From contig JAWOAU010000070.1 of the NCBI GenBank assembly GCA_046498385.1, positions 1-47,686 of the forward strand: a stretch of 47,686 nt of DNA, read 5' to 3'. A model generated the notes under the pieces. That model made no database searches and had not been told where the DNA came from. It saw only the letters and a list, made by a program, of their open reading frames with translations. The position numbers were made by a program, and so were the translations under genes. Below are positions 1-6,692 of the stretch, piece by piece. Positions within the stretch are counted from its first letter, which is position 1. Every line of letters starts with the position of its first letter. This DNA is from Halarchaeoplasma sp046498385 (GTDB lineage Archaea; Thermoplasmatota; Thermoplasmata; Halarchaeoplasmatales; Halarchaeoplasmataceae).

Positions 1-300
1 GGATTGACTCGTGATGAGTCAATATATGTAGGCTTTCGTACATATCAGAGCGCGGATGCCGATTATTATAACCTGGTGGCAATGGCAGCTTCCGGGTATA
101 CGAGCGGCGATGATTTCGACAATCAGCCAAACAGTATTCTATCCGGCGTTCCTGCCCATAATCAGCAAATCGACTACTGGCTTTCGCTTAATGGCCAGCA
201 CATCAAGATTGCAATGAAGGTGGGAACTCCGGTCTATGAGTCTGCATATGTTGGTAAAATCCTGCCTTATGCCCGGCCATCGCAATATCCTTATCCGGCG
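1..300 (+). CDS. Partial phage-type structural protein, probably foreign to the contig
   Basis: An open frame enters from the left edge and stays coherent for about 98 codons (…IYVGFRTYQSADADYYN… then …LPYARPSQYPYP). The phrases resemble a tailed-phage virion structural family of bacteria in which an LPYATPxQYPYP-like motif is typical; this comes from memory, not from a search. The frame continues to a stop at 346-348, but after about base 300 it reads antisense to an archaeal lipoprotein gene and the family resemblance ends. No other phage gene is in the window. The first 23 bases hold a perfect 8-bp inverted repeat (3-10 and 16-23), as seen at some amplification or assembly edges. Most likely a chimeric join, less likely a prophage edge. 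Confidence 0.5.
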
Positions 301-615
301 GTCTGCTGCGCCTACGGAAGGCATGTCTGCCAGCTGTGGATTGGCTAACGCATAAGGTCTTCCCGTTGGATCTCCTTTTTCATATTCTTCCACACCTGCT
401 AGATACTCTGTTGCATCCATATATGCTATAAGCCTCATACATCCCGAGCCCAATGCAACTATGCTATTGATTTCTTCTGGGATCTCGACGGTTCTCCCCT
501 CCATATCAGTAACTATGATATAGTCTGCGCCATCTTCGTTTTCTACACATCCTGCACTTATCAACGATATCAGTAATATCGTCGCTATCATCATCGCTAT
601 TTTTTTATTTTTCAT
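301..615 (-). CDS. ABC transporter substrate-binding lipoprotein, N-terminal part only
   Basis: The start is the ATG at 615 (MKNKKIAMM), which overlaps the end of the FmdE-like gene by 11 bases. A hydrophobic signal segment ends in the lipobox LISAGC, so the protein would be lipid-anchored outside the membrane. The next ~80 residues (VTDMEGRTVEIPEEINSIVA…) match the start of periplasmic binding proteins for iron chelates, cobalamin or related metal cofactors (PF01497 type). After about residue 103 the resemblance stops abruptly at the junction near base 300. A full protein would be about 350 residues. Its position downstream of an FmdE-like gene, behind a NikR-facing repeat, suggests nickel or a corrinoid or metal chelate as substrate; that is inference. 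Confidence 0.75.
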
Positions 616-1309
616 TTTTCCCACCCCTCCGGCGCATTCCGTGACCGTTAAGTTCAAAATATTCCCCACCACCGCACAACAAACAGTATGTCCTCCCATC
701 CCTCTCCACCGTTCTCGTGCTCATAACGCTCTCACCGCAATTGTCACATGTGTAACTATCGTTTATCGGGGCATAGTCGGGCAGCTCTACATCCGCGGTT
801 TTCATCTCAAAAAGTTTTTCAGACTCAATATTCACCACGAACTTGGAAATATCTTGAGCCATTTCCATCATCCTAGCTCTATCCTCCTCGGTACCCTTTC
901 GCTCCTTGACCACCTTGCTGAAGAGCTCACCGTATTCGGAGAACCGCCCGGCCCATTCCTCTCGGGCATCACTTTTGGTGAGCAAACGTAATCCCTTGTT
1001 TCCTCGCTTGACAAAGGTTGCTGCGGTCTTTCCGAGATCACGGAATATCAGTGAATTGTTGCCGAAGCTACAGCCGGTTACGTATTGCACACCGTCTGAA
1101 AAGCAGTTGTTTGTTTCAACCACCACAAGAACATCCTCCAGCCCCGAATGCTCTAGTCCCAATTCACTGAAGGCGGTGACCGATGCATTCACGCCCAGGG
1201 CTAAGCCGGGGCAGTAATGACCGTGAAGCACTGCGGCCCGTTTCAGTAATTCGATCGATTCTCCTTTTTCGAGTAGGTTCCATATGTGTTCCCTAGGATT
1301 TTTTTTCAT
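605..1309 (-). CDS. FmdE-family protein with C-terminal zinc ribbon
   Basis: A 234-residue protein. Residues 25-100 carry the FmdE signature HGHYCPGLALG (H29, H31, C33), then C69 and C80. A C-terminal zinc ribbon uses C188, C191, C209 and C212. FmdE was named for a formylmethanofuran dehydrogenase subunit, but stand-alone FmdE proteins are common beside metal and cofactor transporters and their function is poorly defined; no other fmd gene is visible here. It is the first gene of a minus-strand unit with the binding lipoprotein (11-base overlap). An AGGAGA Shine-Dalgarno lies about 6 bases before the ATG at 1309. The promoter region holds the inverted repeat at 1342-1376, shared with the divergent nikR, so nickel repression is plausible. 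Confidence 0.8.
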   Translation of the reverse strand: MKKNPREHIWNLLEKGESIELLKRAAVLHGHYCPGLALGVNASVTAFSELGLEHSGLEDVLVVVETNNCFSDGVQYVTGCSFGNNSLIFRDLGKTAATFVKRGNKGLRLLTKSDAREEWAGRFSEYGELFSKVVKERKGTEEDRARMMEMAQDISKFVVNIESEKLFEMKTADVELPDYAPINDSYTCDNCGESVMSTRTVERDGRTYCLLCGGGEYFELNGHGMRRRGGKNEK

Positions 1310-1341
1310 TTCAAATCTCCTGTGTCACGGATTGGAAAAAG

Positions 1342-1376
1342 GTGCTACATATTAACTTTTTTGATTAATGTAGCAC
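1342..1376. promoter_or_regulatory. Candidate NikR operator, perfect inverted repeat in the divergent promoter
   Basis: GTGCTACAT (1342-1350) and ATGTAGCAC (1368-1376) are perfect reverse complements separated by 17 bases. The repeat lies between the FmdE-like gene and nikR and overlaps the TATA-like stretch of the FmdE promoter. Known NikR half-sites of the GTGTTAC…GTAACAC kind are similar in sequence, but here the 7-bp cores are 21 bases apart, longer than the 13-16 usually described. Binding by NikR is inferred from position and sequence. Confidence 0.6.
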
Positions 1377-1382
1377 GAAAGA

Positions 1383-1390
1383 CATAAATC
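1383..1390 (+). promoter_or_regulatory. TATA-like box of nikR
   Basis: CATAAATC is centred about 26 bases before the nikR ATG at 1412, the usual archaeal TATA-to-start distance, so the transcript is probably leaderless. Confidence 0.5.
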
Positions 1391-1411
1391 CTTGTTACGA
1401 ATAACCTCAAT

Positions 1412-1825
1412 ATGGACGATAAAGATAGCATCGCAAGGTTCGGGGTCTCAGTTCCCAAGAACCTCCTGAAAGAATTCGATAAAAAGATAGAGAAAAAGAT
1501 GTATGCCAACCGCTCCGAGGCCATAAGAGACCTAATCAGAAATTTTTTGATCGACACTAAATGGGAAGAGCCGGAAGGGGATGTCTACGGCTCCCTGACC
1601 CTGGTCTTCGACCATGAAAAAAAGGGAATATCCGATAGACTCACTGATATGCAGCACCATGACCATGGTCTGATCGTTTCCACCATGCATATACATCTGG
1701 ATCATAACAACTGTATGGAGTTGATAGCTATGCGGGGGGATCCAAAGGAAATACGGCACATAGCGGATAGGATGATAAGTACCAAGGGTGTCAAGCACGG
1801 AAAGCTGGTAGTTACTGGGGTTTAA
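1412..1825 (+). CDS. nikR: Nickel-responsive regulator NikR
   Basis: A 137-residue protein of typical NikR length. The N-terminal ribbon-helix-helix (residues 6-48, RFGVSVPKNLLKEFD…RSEAIRDLIR) binds DNA as a dimer. The C-terminal ACT-like domain carries the nickel site: H82, H93, H95 and C101 reproduce the spacing of H76, H87, H89 and C95 in the E. coli protein. With nickel bound, NikR proteins repress or occasionally activate nickel uptake genes. The gene is divergent from the FmdE/lipoprotein unit with a long inverted repeat between them, which supports local control and probably autoregulation. A TATA-like box about 26 bases before the ATG implies a leaderless message. Confidence 0.93.
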   Translation: MDDKDSIARFGVSVPKNLLKEFDKKIEKKMYANRSEAIRDLIRNFLIDTKWEEPEGDVYGSLTLVFDHEKKGISDRLTDMQHHDHGLIVSTMHIHLDHNNCMELIAMRGDPKEIRHIADRMISTKGVKHGKLVVTGV

Positions 1826-1831
1826 CCACAA

Positions 1832-1840
1832 CTTATTTAT
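1832..1840 (+). promoter_or_regulatory. TATA-like box of the acylphosphatase gene
   Basis: CTTATTTAT is centred about 30 bases before the ATG at 1866. The gene therefore has its own promoter just after nikR and a very short or absent leader. Confidence 0.45.
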
Positions 1841-1865
1841 CTTTATTGACCGAATATACACTCAG

Positions 1866-2147
1866 ATGGAAATGATCAGAAAACACGTGTACTTTTCCGG
1901 TAAGGTGCAGGGCGTCTACTTCAGATACAATACCAAGAAGAAGGCTAAAAAAGAAAGTGTGACCGGGTGGGTGAAAAACCTGAAAGACGGGCGGGTAGAA
2001 GCGGTATTCGAAGGACCGAAAGATAAGGTTAACGAGGTGATCAGATGGTGCGGTGAAGAGCAGCCTCATGCAGTGGTCCGAGATATAGAAGAGCGTAAAG
2101 AGGAGTTCGAAGGAAGTTTCGATTCATTTAGAATAAGACGCATATAA
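1866..2147 (+). CDS. acyP: Acylphosphatase
   Basis: A 93-residue protein of normal acylphosphatase size. It has the phosphate-binding loop GKVQGVYFRY (catalytic Arg in VYFR) and the second signature GWVKNLKDGRVEAVFEG with the catalytic Asn. These enzymes hydrolyse acyl phosphates such as carbamoyl phosphate and 1,3-bisphosphoglycerate in the cytoplasm. The start ATG follows a TATA-like box at 1832-1840, so the gene is probably transcribed alone. The next gene lies on the other strand and converges on it. Confidence 0.92.
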   Translation: MEMIRKHVYFSGKVQGVYFRYNTKKKAKKESVTGWVKNLKDGRVEAVFEGPKDKVNEVIRWCGEEQPHAVVRDIEERKEEFEGSFDSFRIRRI

Positions 2148-2162
2148 AAAGAAAAAGGTTTT

Positions 2163-2459
2163 TTAGGATATCTGTAGGGTTTCGCCGTCTCCTACTTTGC
2201 CTTTAAGTTCGATCTCTATCTCCAATTCCTTTTCGCCGTGGCCTTCGTATTCGATTTCTAGTTCGATAGGTTCCCTAAACTTGAATGGTATCTCCCAATC
2301 CTTGGTCTCGACTGTTATATCGTCGCCTTTTTTCATCTGCTCGCCAAGAGCTATCAGGAAGTCGGCCACCTGTTCTCTGCTCAGGTGAACTTTCCATTCA
2401 ATATCCCCTTCAATTATCACGCGTTTGGCGTTGTTCTCTTCGGTTTGTATTTCAGCCAT
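2163..2459 (-). CDS. Amphi-Trp domain-containing small acidic protein
   Basis: A 98-residue soluble protein. I chose the ATG at 2459 (MAEIQTEE) because a GGTGG Shine-Dalgarno lies about 5 bases upstream; the open frame extends further 5' but would run through the promoter of the divergent regulator. The C-terminal half alternates charged and hydrophobic residues (IELEIEYEGHGEKELEIEIE), as in the amphi-Trp family of short archaeal and bacterial proteins, whose function is not established. The region SREQVADFLIALGEQMKKG is probably helical. It is divergent from an HTH regulator with only 68 bases between the starts, so the two may share control. Confidence 0.7.
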   Translation of the reverse strand: MAEIQTEENNAKRVIIEGDIEWKVHLSREQVADFLIALGEQMKKGDDITVETKDWEIPFKFREPIELEIEYEGHGEKELEIEIELKGKVGDGETLQIS

Positions 2460-2527
2460 ATTTACCACCGTAAATAACATATGCCTGCAACATATAAACT
2501 TTCTTAGTAATCTTATACTTGATAAAT

Positions 2528-2878
2528 ATGGACCATCTAAAGATATTAGGTTCGAAGTCCCGCTTACGGATACTGCATAAGCTATCGCGCAGAGATATGT
2601 ATGTTTCCGAGATAATGGATCGAGTCCCAATGGACGGAAAAAACTGTAAGCATCATCTGAGCTCTTTGGAGAGAGCTGGTATAGTCTCATCTCGAATAGA
2701 AGGCAGGAGGAAATACTATACTCTGGAAAAGGAGATAAGACTGTTTATATCCCCCCACCCAACAGAAGATACGAGCTTTACTTCATGGATAAAAAAAGAG
2801 AGTGAAGCCCCCATTTCATTGATTTATGGTGCGTGTATTTTTCCGATATTATTATGGTCCACAGTAGATGTACCGTAA
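2528..2878 (+). CDS. ArsR-like winged-helix transcriptional regulator
   Basis: A 116-residue protein from the ATG at 2528; a TTG nine bases upstream would add three residues. Residues 1-70 form a winged helix: MDHLKILGSKSRLRILHKLS, then a recognition region KNCKHHLSSLERAGIV and a basic wing RIEGRRKYYTL. The C-terminal 45 residues are not recognisable and include a short hydrophobic stretch (LIYGACIFPILLW). No metal-binding CxC motif is seen in the helices, so the ligand is unknown. A TATA-like CATATAAAC at 2491-2499 precedes it. Being divergent from the amphi-Trp gene suggests that gene as a target; this is inference. Confidence 0.7.
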   Translation: MDHLKILGSKSRLRILHKLSRRDMYVSEIMDRVPMDGKNCKHHLSSLERAGIVSSRIEGRRKYYTLEKEIRLFISPHPTEDTSFTSWIKKESEAPISLIYGACIFPILLWSTVDVP

Positions 2879-2879
2879 A

Positions 2880-2889
2880 CTTATATAGT
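2880..2889 (+). promoter_or_regulatory. TATA-like box of the polyprenol-kinase-like/thymidylate-kinase-like operon
   Basis: CTTATATAGT is centred about 26 bases before the ATG at 2910, which implies a leaderless transcript for the two-gene unit. Confidence 0.5.
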
Positions 2890-2909
2890 AATAAAAGTTA
2901 AAGCCTTCG

Positions 2910-3578
2910 ATGACTGCCGGAGACATGACAGGCTTACTTTTCGTCTATCTTTATGTTGTCCTCCTGATATTTATCTCTGAGAAGGTCTTAAAAAATCACC
3001 TTGCAGTTAGCAGAAAATTTCTTCATATAATGGTGGGAAATATCCTTTTTATCCTACCTTTTTTCGATACTCAATGGGTGATGATATTTCTGGCCGCAGC
3101 ACCCTTTATTTTCCTGACATTTATCATGAGCCCATACTCCCCTGTGGAGATAGGCGGACGTACATCTTCCGCCGGTCACAGTCTGGGTCTGGTTTTTTAC
3201 TCTATCTCATGGACCATACTGGCCATCTTCTTTTTTGATCGACCGGAGATCATCGCAGTTGGTATCATCGCTATGTCATATGGCGATGGCTTTGCGGCCT
3301 TGATAGGCCAGCGGTTCGGTAAGATGAAATTTAACATACTAGGGGATCAAAAAAGCGTAGAAGGTTCAACGACCATGTTCATCGTTACCTTGACATCCAT
3401 GATACTGATTTTGCCCTACTTTGATGCACTTCCATCCAGTATGTGGATCGTACTGCCGGCAACCGCCGCAGTTGCCACGATCGCCGAGGCAACGGTGCCC
3501 AAGGGTTTGGACAATATTTCCGCATCCCTATCTGCCGTAATATTTTATTATGTGCTGGTGTATGTGGTGATGTTATAA
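2910..3578 (+). CDS. Integral membrane CTP-dependent polyprenol/diacylglycerol kinase-like protein (SEC59/DGK1/VTE5 family)
   Basis: 222 residues with about seven hydrophobic segments. Family landmarks are SRKFLHIMVGN near residue 36, MSYGDGFAALIGQRFGK with the conserved SxGDGxAxLxGxxxG pattern, the basic segment DQKSVEGSTTMF, and a closing TVPKGLDNISASL. Relatives phosphorylate isoprenoid or lipid alcohols (dolichol, phytol, diacylglycerol) with a nucleotide donor. In archaea this could serve isoprenoid-alcohol salvage or glycosyl-carrier recycling, but the substrate cannot be told from sequence. The stop overlaps the start of the next gene (TAATG), so the two are translationally coupled. 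Confidence 0.75.
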   Translation: MTAGDMTGLLFVYLYVVLLIFISEKVLKNHLAVSRKFLHIMVGNILFILPFFDTQWVMIFLAAAPFIFLTFIMSPYSPVEIGGRTSSAGHSLGLVFYSISWTILAIFFFDRPEIIAVGIIAMSYGDGFAALIGQRFGKMKFNILGDQKSVEGSTTMFIVTLTSMILILPYFDALPSSMWIVLPATAAVATIAEATVPKGLDNISASLSAVIFYYVLVYVVML

Positions 3579-4213
3579 TGCGTTTCATAGTTATAGATGG
3601 ACTTGATGCCGCAGGAAAAGACACCCATGCACTGATGATAAAAGAGCGCTATGAAGCAGCGGGCGAAAAAGTAATACTCCGTTCTCATCCCACCTCTGAT
3701 AATCCCTTCGGCCGCAAGGCTAAAAAAGCTCTCCTAGGTACCGGGAAGAAAAACAAATTTATTGCATCCACATATTATGCCGCAGATATTTTTCGTTCGG
3801 TAAAAAGGCACTACGGCAAAGCGGACACGGTAATATTCGTACGCTATCTATGTGGTGTCGCATACCTCCCATCTCCATTTCACAAATCACTATACAATAT
3901 CTTTAGCGGCATCTTGCCTACGACTGAATACCTCTTCTTTTTGGATGTGAGTCCTCGTGAATCTTTAAAGAGAATAGAATGCAGAGACGAGGTAGAGATG
4001 TTTGAAAATTTGGAATCTCTCCAGGAGGTTAGGGAAAAAGTTATCGATCTTGTGAAAGATTGGTACATTATAGACACCGACCAGCCCATGGATAAGGCTC
4101 ATAATGATATCGATCGGATACTTGACGTACTCGATAGTGGTGGGGACCTAGATGAAAATAAACCATCAGTCCTCCACGATCTAAAAGAAAGAACCTCCTC
4201 CCCTCGAAGATGA
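3578..4213 (+). CDS. Thymidylate-kinase-like nucleoside monophosphate kinase
   Basis: 211 residues, starting at the ATG that overlaps the upstream stop. The P-loop GLDAAGKDTH is at residues 8-17. A TMK-like fold follows, with the region VIFVRYLCGVAYLPSP in the place of the DRY/lid segment and VSPRESLKRIECRDEVEMFE matching the LID-region arginines of thymidylate kinases. Canonical enzymes phosphorylate dTMP; this divergent archaeal type may have another nucleotide or even a lipid-linked substrate. Coupling to a polyprenol-kinase-like gene makes a shared lipid-phosphate role possible, but that is speculation. The C-terminal ~25 residues are polar and poorly conserved in type. Confidence 0.7.
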   Translation: MRFIVIDGLDAAGKDTHALMIKERYEAAGEKVILRSHPTSDNPFGRKAKKALLGTGKKNKFIASTYYAADIFRSVKRHYGKADTVIFVRYLCGVAYLPSPFHKSLYNIFSGILPTTEYLFFLDVSPRESLKRIECRDEVEMFENLESLQEVREKVIDLVKDWYIIDTDQPMDKAHNDIDRILDVLDSGGDLDENKPSVLHDLKERTSSPRR

Positions 4214-4231
4214 AGATTTGACATCACGTTA

Positions 4232-5086
4232 TTATCTTTGAAAGACCAGGGCTTTTTTGTGCCTGGTCAATTCCATACCACTGTCTAAAGCGGCATCTTT
4301 TACATGGTTTGAACTGGTTTTCATGGTAAGATAAGATTTGCCATCTCTAAACATTTTGTTTATGCCATAGTTAACCAACTTCTTTACACCCTCTGCATCA
4401 CCCATTATAAAGGGTATACTGAGCAGTTTATAGGGGGCATATATATCAAAAAAGGCGGTGCTCTCTGAATTTCCATCTCTGAAATTGATACAGTTTCCTC
4501 TGCCTATCTCTTTTTTCACTAATTCATGGGTCATGTCATGAGCTGTCCAATTTTTTATGAACAGTCCTTTGTTATCCTCGAATTCTTTTGAATTTTTCAC
4601 ACGGGTAAATACCCTGTCATCAGAGCTCTCCATAACCGTTCCCCTTGTTCCTAGCTTCGGCTTATGCACCTTGTCTTCCTCGGTAACCATTAAGGAATGT
4701 AGTTCTAGATGTTTTTTGAAGCCGAATTCTTTTGCCATGCTGATAGTCTTCTCGTTGTTTACGGAGGTCATGAACCTGAGGCACGTATATTCCTCTTCAG
4801 ATTCAATCAATTCAAGGAATTTTTGCACCATCTCCTTTCCGTGTCCTTTACCTTGATGCTCCGGGTGAACCCTGAGACCTTCCAACCACAGCACATCGTT
4901 TTCCAGTCTAGTGTATTTGTCCAGAGCTATGATTTTGTTGTCTAATGTACCTTTGTGAAAACCGCCGTCCTCGACCCAATCTTCAAAAACCAGCGGCAGG
5001 TAATCACGGCCTTCCCATATGTCCCTGCAGAGACGCTCTATTTCCCGTTTATCGGACATTGTCACCTTTTTCAGATTTAGGGGCAT
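4232..5086 (-). CDS. GNAT-family N-acetyltransferase, two-lobed
   Basis: 284 residues. The N-terminal lobe (about 1-135) is a GNAT fold with the acetyl-CoA loop GLRVHPEHQGKGHGKEM (R/QxxGxG/A) and a typical NEKTISMAKEFGF motif B. The C-terminal half (about 145-284) has no clear signature and may be a degenerate second GNAT lobe, as in other ~280-residue archaeal GNATs. The acceptor is unknown. The ATG at 5086 follows an AT-rich box (AATTATATAATG on the minus strand near 5112-5122) at leaderless distance. Transcribed convergently with the thymidylate-kinase-like gene; the gene upstream on this strand is SRP54 but with its own spacing. Confidence 0.8.
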   Translation of the reverse strand: MPLNLKKVTMSDKREIERLCRDIWEGRDYLPLVFEDWVEDGGFHKGTLDNKIIALDKYTRLENDVLWLEGLRVHPEHQGKGHGKEMVQKFLELIESEEEYTCLRFMTSVNNEKTISMAKEFGFKKHLELHSLMVTEEDKVHKPKLGTRGTVMESSDDRVFTRVKNSKEFEDNKGLFIKNWTAHDMTHELVKKEIGRGNCINFRDGNSESTAFFDIYAPYKLLSIPFIMGDAEGVKKLVNYGINKMFRDGKSYLTMKTSSNHVKDAALDSGMELTRHKKALVFQR

Positions 5087-5157
5087 GATTATCGCACTGG
5101 CAAATAGACATTATATAATTTTCCGATGGAATGGTAAAGCAGGCAAATATTCTGATT

Positions 5158-6492
5158 TTAGAATTTTATGTCCCCTGACTCTATTTGCTTCATCAGCTGC
5201 TTTCTTATCCGTCGGTTACCGCTGAAACCTTTGATCGCTTTTTTAGCTTTCTTGTAATGGCCTAAAAGATCCCTAACATCCTTCGGGCTGCAGCCGCTGC
5301 CCCGGGCTATACGTCGAACACGGGATTTTTTAAGAAGGGAAGGATGTTCCATCTCCTCCTCGGTCATGCTATCCATCATTATTCGGAATGAACGGAGTTT
5401 TTGCTGTGTATCTAACATATCTTCATCGGATATTTTGTTTCCACCAAGGGGAAGCATTTCCATAATTTTTTGGAGGGGACCGACTCCGGCTAACATTTCC
5501 ATCTGCTCGTACATATCCTTTAGATTGAAATCACCTGCCAACATTCGTTTTGTAGTCCTTTCAGCCTTTTCTTCGTCCATAACTTCTTCGGCCTTTTCAA
5601 GGAGTCCTTGGATATCTCCCATGCCTAGAAGTCTGGATATGAACCGTTTTGGATCAAAATTTTCTAGGTCTCTTATTCTCTCACCGGTACCTACGAAAAC
5701 CACGGGGGCATCGGTGGCTGCCACCGCACTCAAAGCACCACCCCCTTTTGCACTTCCATCGATCTTGGTTATGATGGTTTTTGTCACTCCTACCGCTTCG
5801 TGGAAAGCCTCCGCTTGGGGCCCTGCTTGTTGTCCAACGGATGCGTCGATGGTCAGGATTACTTCATCAGGGTCTGCTACCTTACTTATCCTGATTATTT
5901 CCTTGATAAGATCCTTCTGCAGTGAGTGCCTCCCGGAAGTATCGATTATGACCACATCATACTCCTTGAATTTTTCCAACCCCTCTCTTACCACCTTAGG
6001 TGCGCGTTTCTCACCTGGTGAGCCGTATACTGGAACGCCGGCATCATTAGCTACCTGTTCTAACTGCTCATAGGCCGCCGGTCGGTGGGTGTCTCCTGCT
6101 ATAAGGGCTGTATTCAAGCCTCTTTTTTGAAAGTAAGCACCAAGTTTACCGCAAGTAGTAGTTTTACCATTACCGTAGAGTCCCACCATCATGATAGTCT
6201 GAGGTTTTAGTTCTAGTTCCACACCCTCTCCCAATATGTTAACGAACTCTTCGTATATGATCTTGATAACGTGTTCCTTTGAGGACATCCCTGCAGGAGG
6301 TTTTTCCGTAAGGGCCCTCTTTTTAAGTTTTTTAGTTAGTTCCAAAGCAAGGTTCACGTTAATATCTGATTCTATCATTGCTCTCTGTACGTCTTTGACG
6401 ACCTCGGATACTAGATTTTTATCAACGTGACTAGCATTGGCAACTTTTTTCATTGCGCTTTGCAGTCCGTTCTTGAGTTTATCTAAGGCCAT
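5158..6492 (-). CDS. srp54: Signal recognition particle GTPase SRP54
   Basis: 444 residues, the normal archaeal length. N domain (1-90), G domain with P-loop MMVGLYGNGKTTTCGK near residue 101, IIDTSGRHSLQKDL (DTxGR), TKIDGSAKGGGALS (TKxD) and the closing loop FVGTGERIRDLENFDPKRF. The methionine-rich M domain (about 300-444) ends with RRIARGSGCSPKDVRDLL, the helix that binds SRP RNA. It targets nascent secretory and membrane proteins together with 7S RNA and FtsY; neither partner is in the window. This fits the many secreted and membrane proteins nearby. Confidence 0.97.
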   Translation of the reverse strand: MALDKLKNGLQSAMKKVANASHVDKNLVSEVVKDVQRAMIESDINVNLALELTKKLKKRALTEKPPAGMSSKEHVIKIIYEEFVNILGEGVELELKPQTIMMVGLYGNGKTTTCGKLGAYFQKRGLNTALIAGDTHRPAAYEQLEQVANDAGVPVYGSPGEKRAPKVVREGLEKFKEYDVVIIDTSGRHSLQKDLIKEIIRISKVADPDEVILTIDASVGQQAGPQAEAFHEAVGVTKTIITKIDGSAKGGGALSAVAATDAPVVFVGTGERIRDLENFDPKRFISRLLGMGDIQGLLEKAEEVMDEEKAERTTKRMLAGDFNLKDMYEQMEMLAGVGPLQKIMEMLPLGGNKISDEDMLDTQQKLRSFRIMMDSMTEEEMEHPSLLKKSRVRRIARGSGCSPKDVRDLLGHYKKAKKAIKGFSGNRRIRKQLMKQIESGDIKF

Positions 6493-6560
6493 GGCTAAAT
6501 GATTAGTTCCTCTACGTTATTAATGTTTTTATTCTTACAGGCATCCTTTCACCGCAGTTT

Positions 6561-6692
6561 TCAAATTTCCTTTTCAATATACTCATACCATCCGTCGCTG
6601 AGAATGTAGCGATCCTCCAGACCCTCGTCCATGTTGGGTTCGTACGCCATGCAAAGATCACAGCGGTATCCACATCTTGATATGACCTTCGT
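6561..6692 (-). pseudogene. Remnant of a DUF3795-type zinc-finger gene
   Basis: Directly after the aminotransferase stop, and in the same frame, the minus strand reads …VISRCGYRCDLCMAYEPN… and continues to DGWYEYIEKEI before a stop, about 44 codons in all. CGYRCDLCxAY is the typical start of DUF3795 proteins (small cysteine-rich, about 70-110 residues), and DGWYxY follows at the expected distance. The second cysteine cluster (CCDGC-like) is missing and there is no usable start codon (ATG, GTG or TTG) before the first cysteines. I read it as a decayed gene whose 5' and 3' ends are lost. Stop-codon readthrough from the aminotransferase is a remote alternative. Confidence 0.5.

Noticed and set aside
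1..300. A prophage at the left edge
   Set aside because: Only one phage-like fragment is present, it is fused abruptly into a lipoprotein gene, and no integrase, att site or further phage gene is visible, so a chimera is more likely.
605..1309. FmdE as a formylmethanofuran dehydrogenase subunit
   Set aside because: No fmd/fwd catalytic genes are near; the gene is coupled to a binding lipoprotein and a NikR-type promoter.
5366..6073. A 235-codon plus-strand open frame across SRP54
   Set aside because: It is antisense to a clear SRP54 gene, its product is serine- and proline-rich without any motif, and it has no ribosome site.
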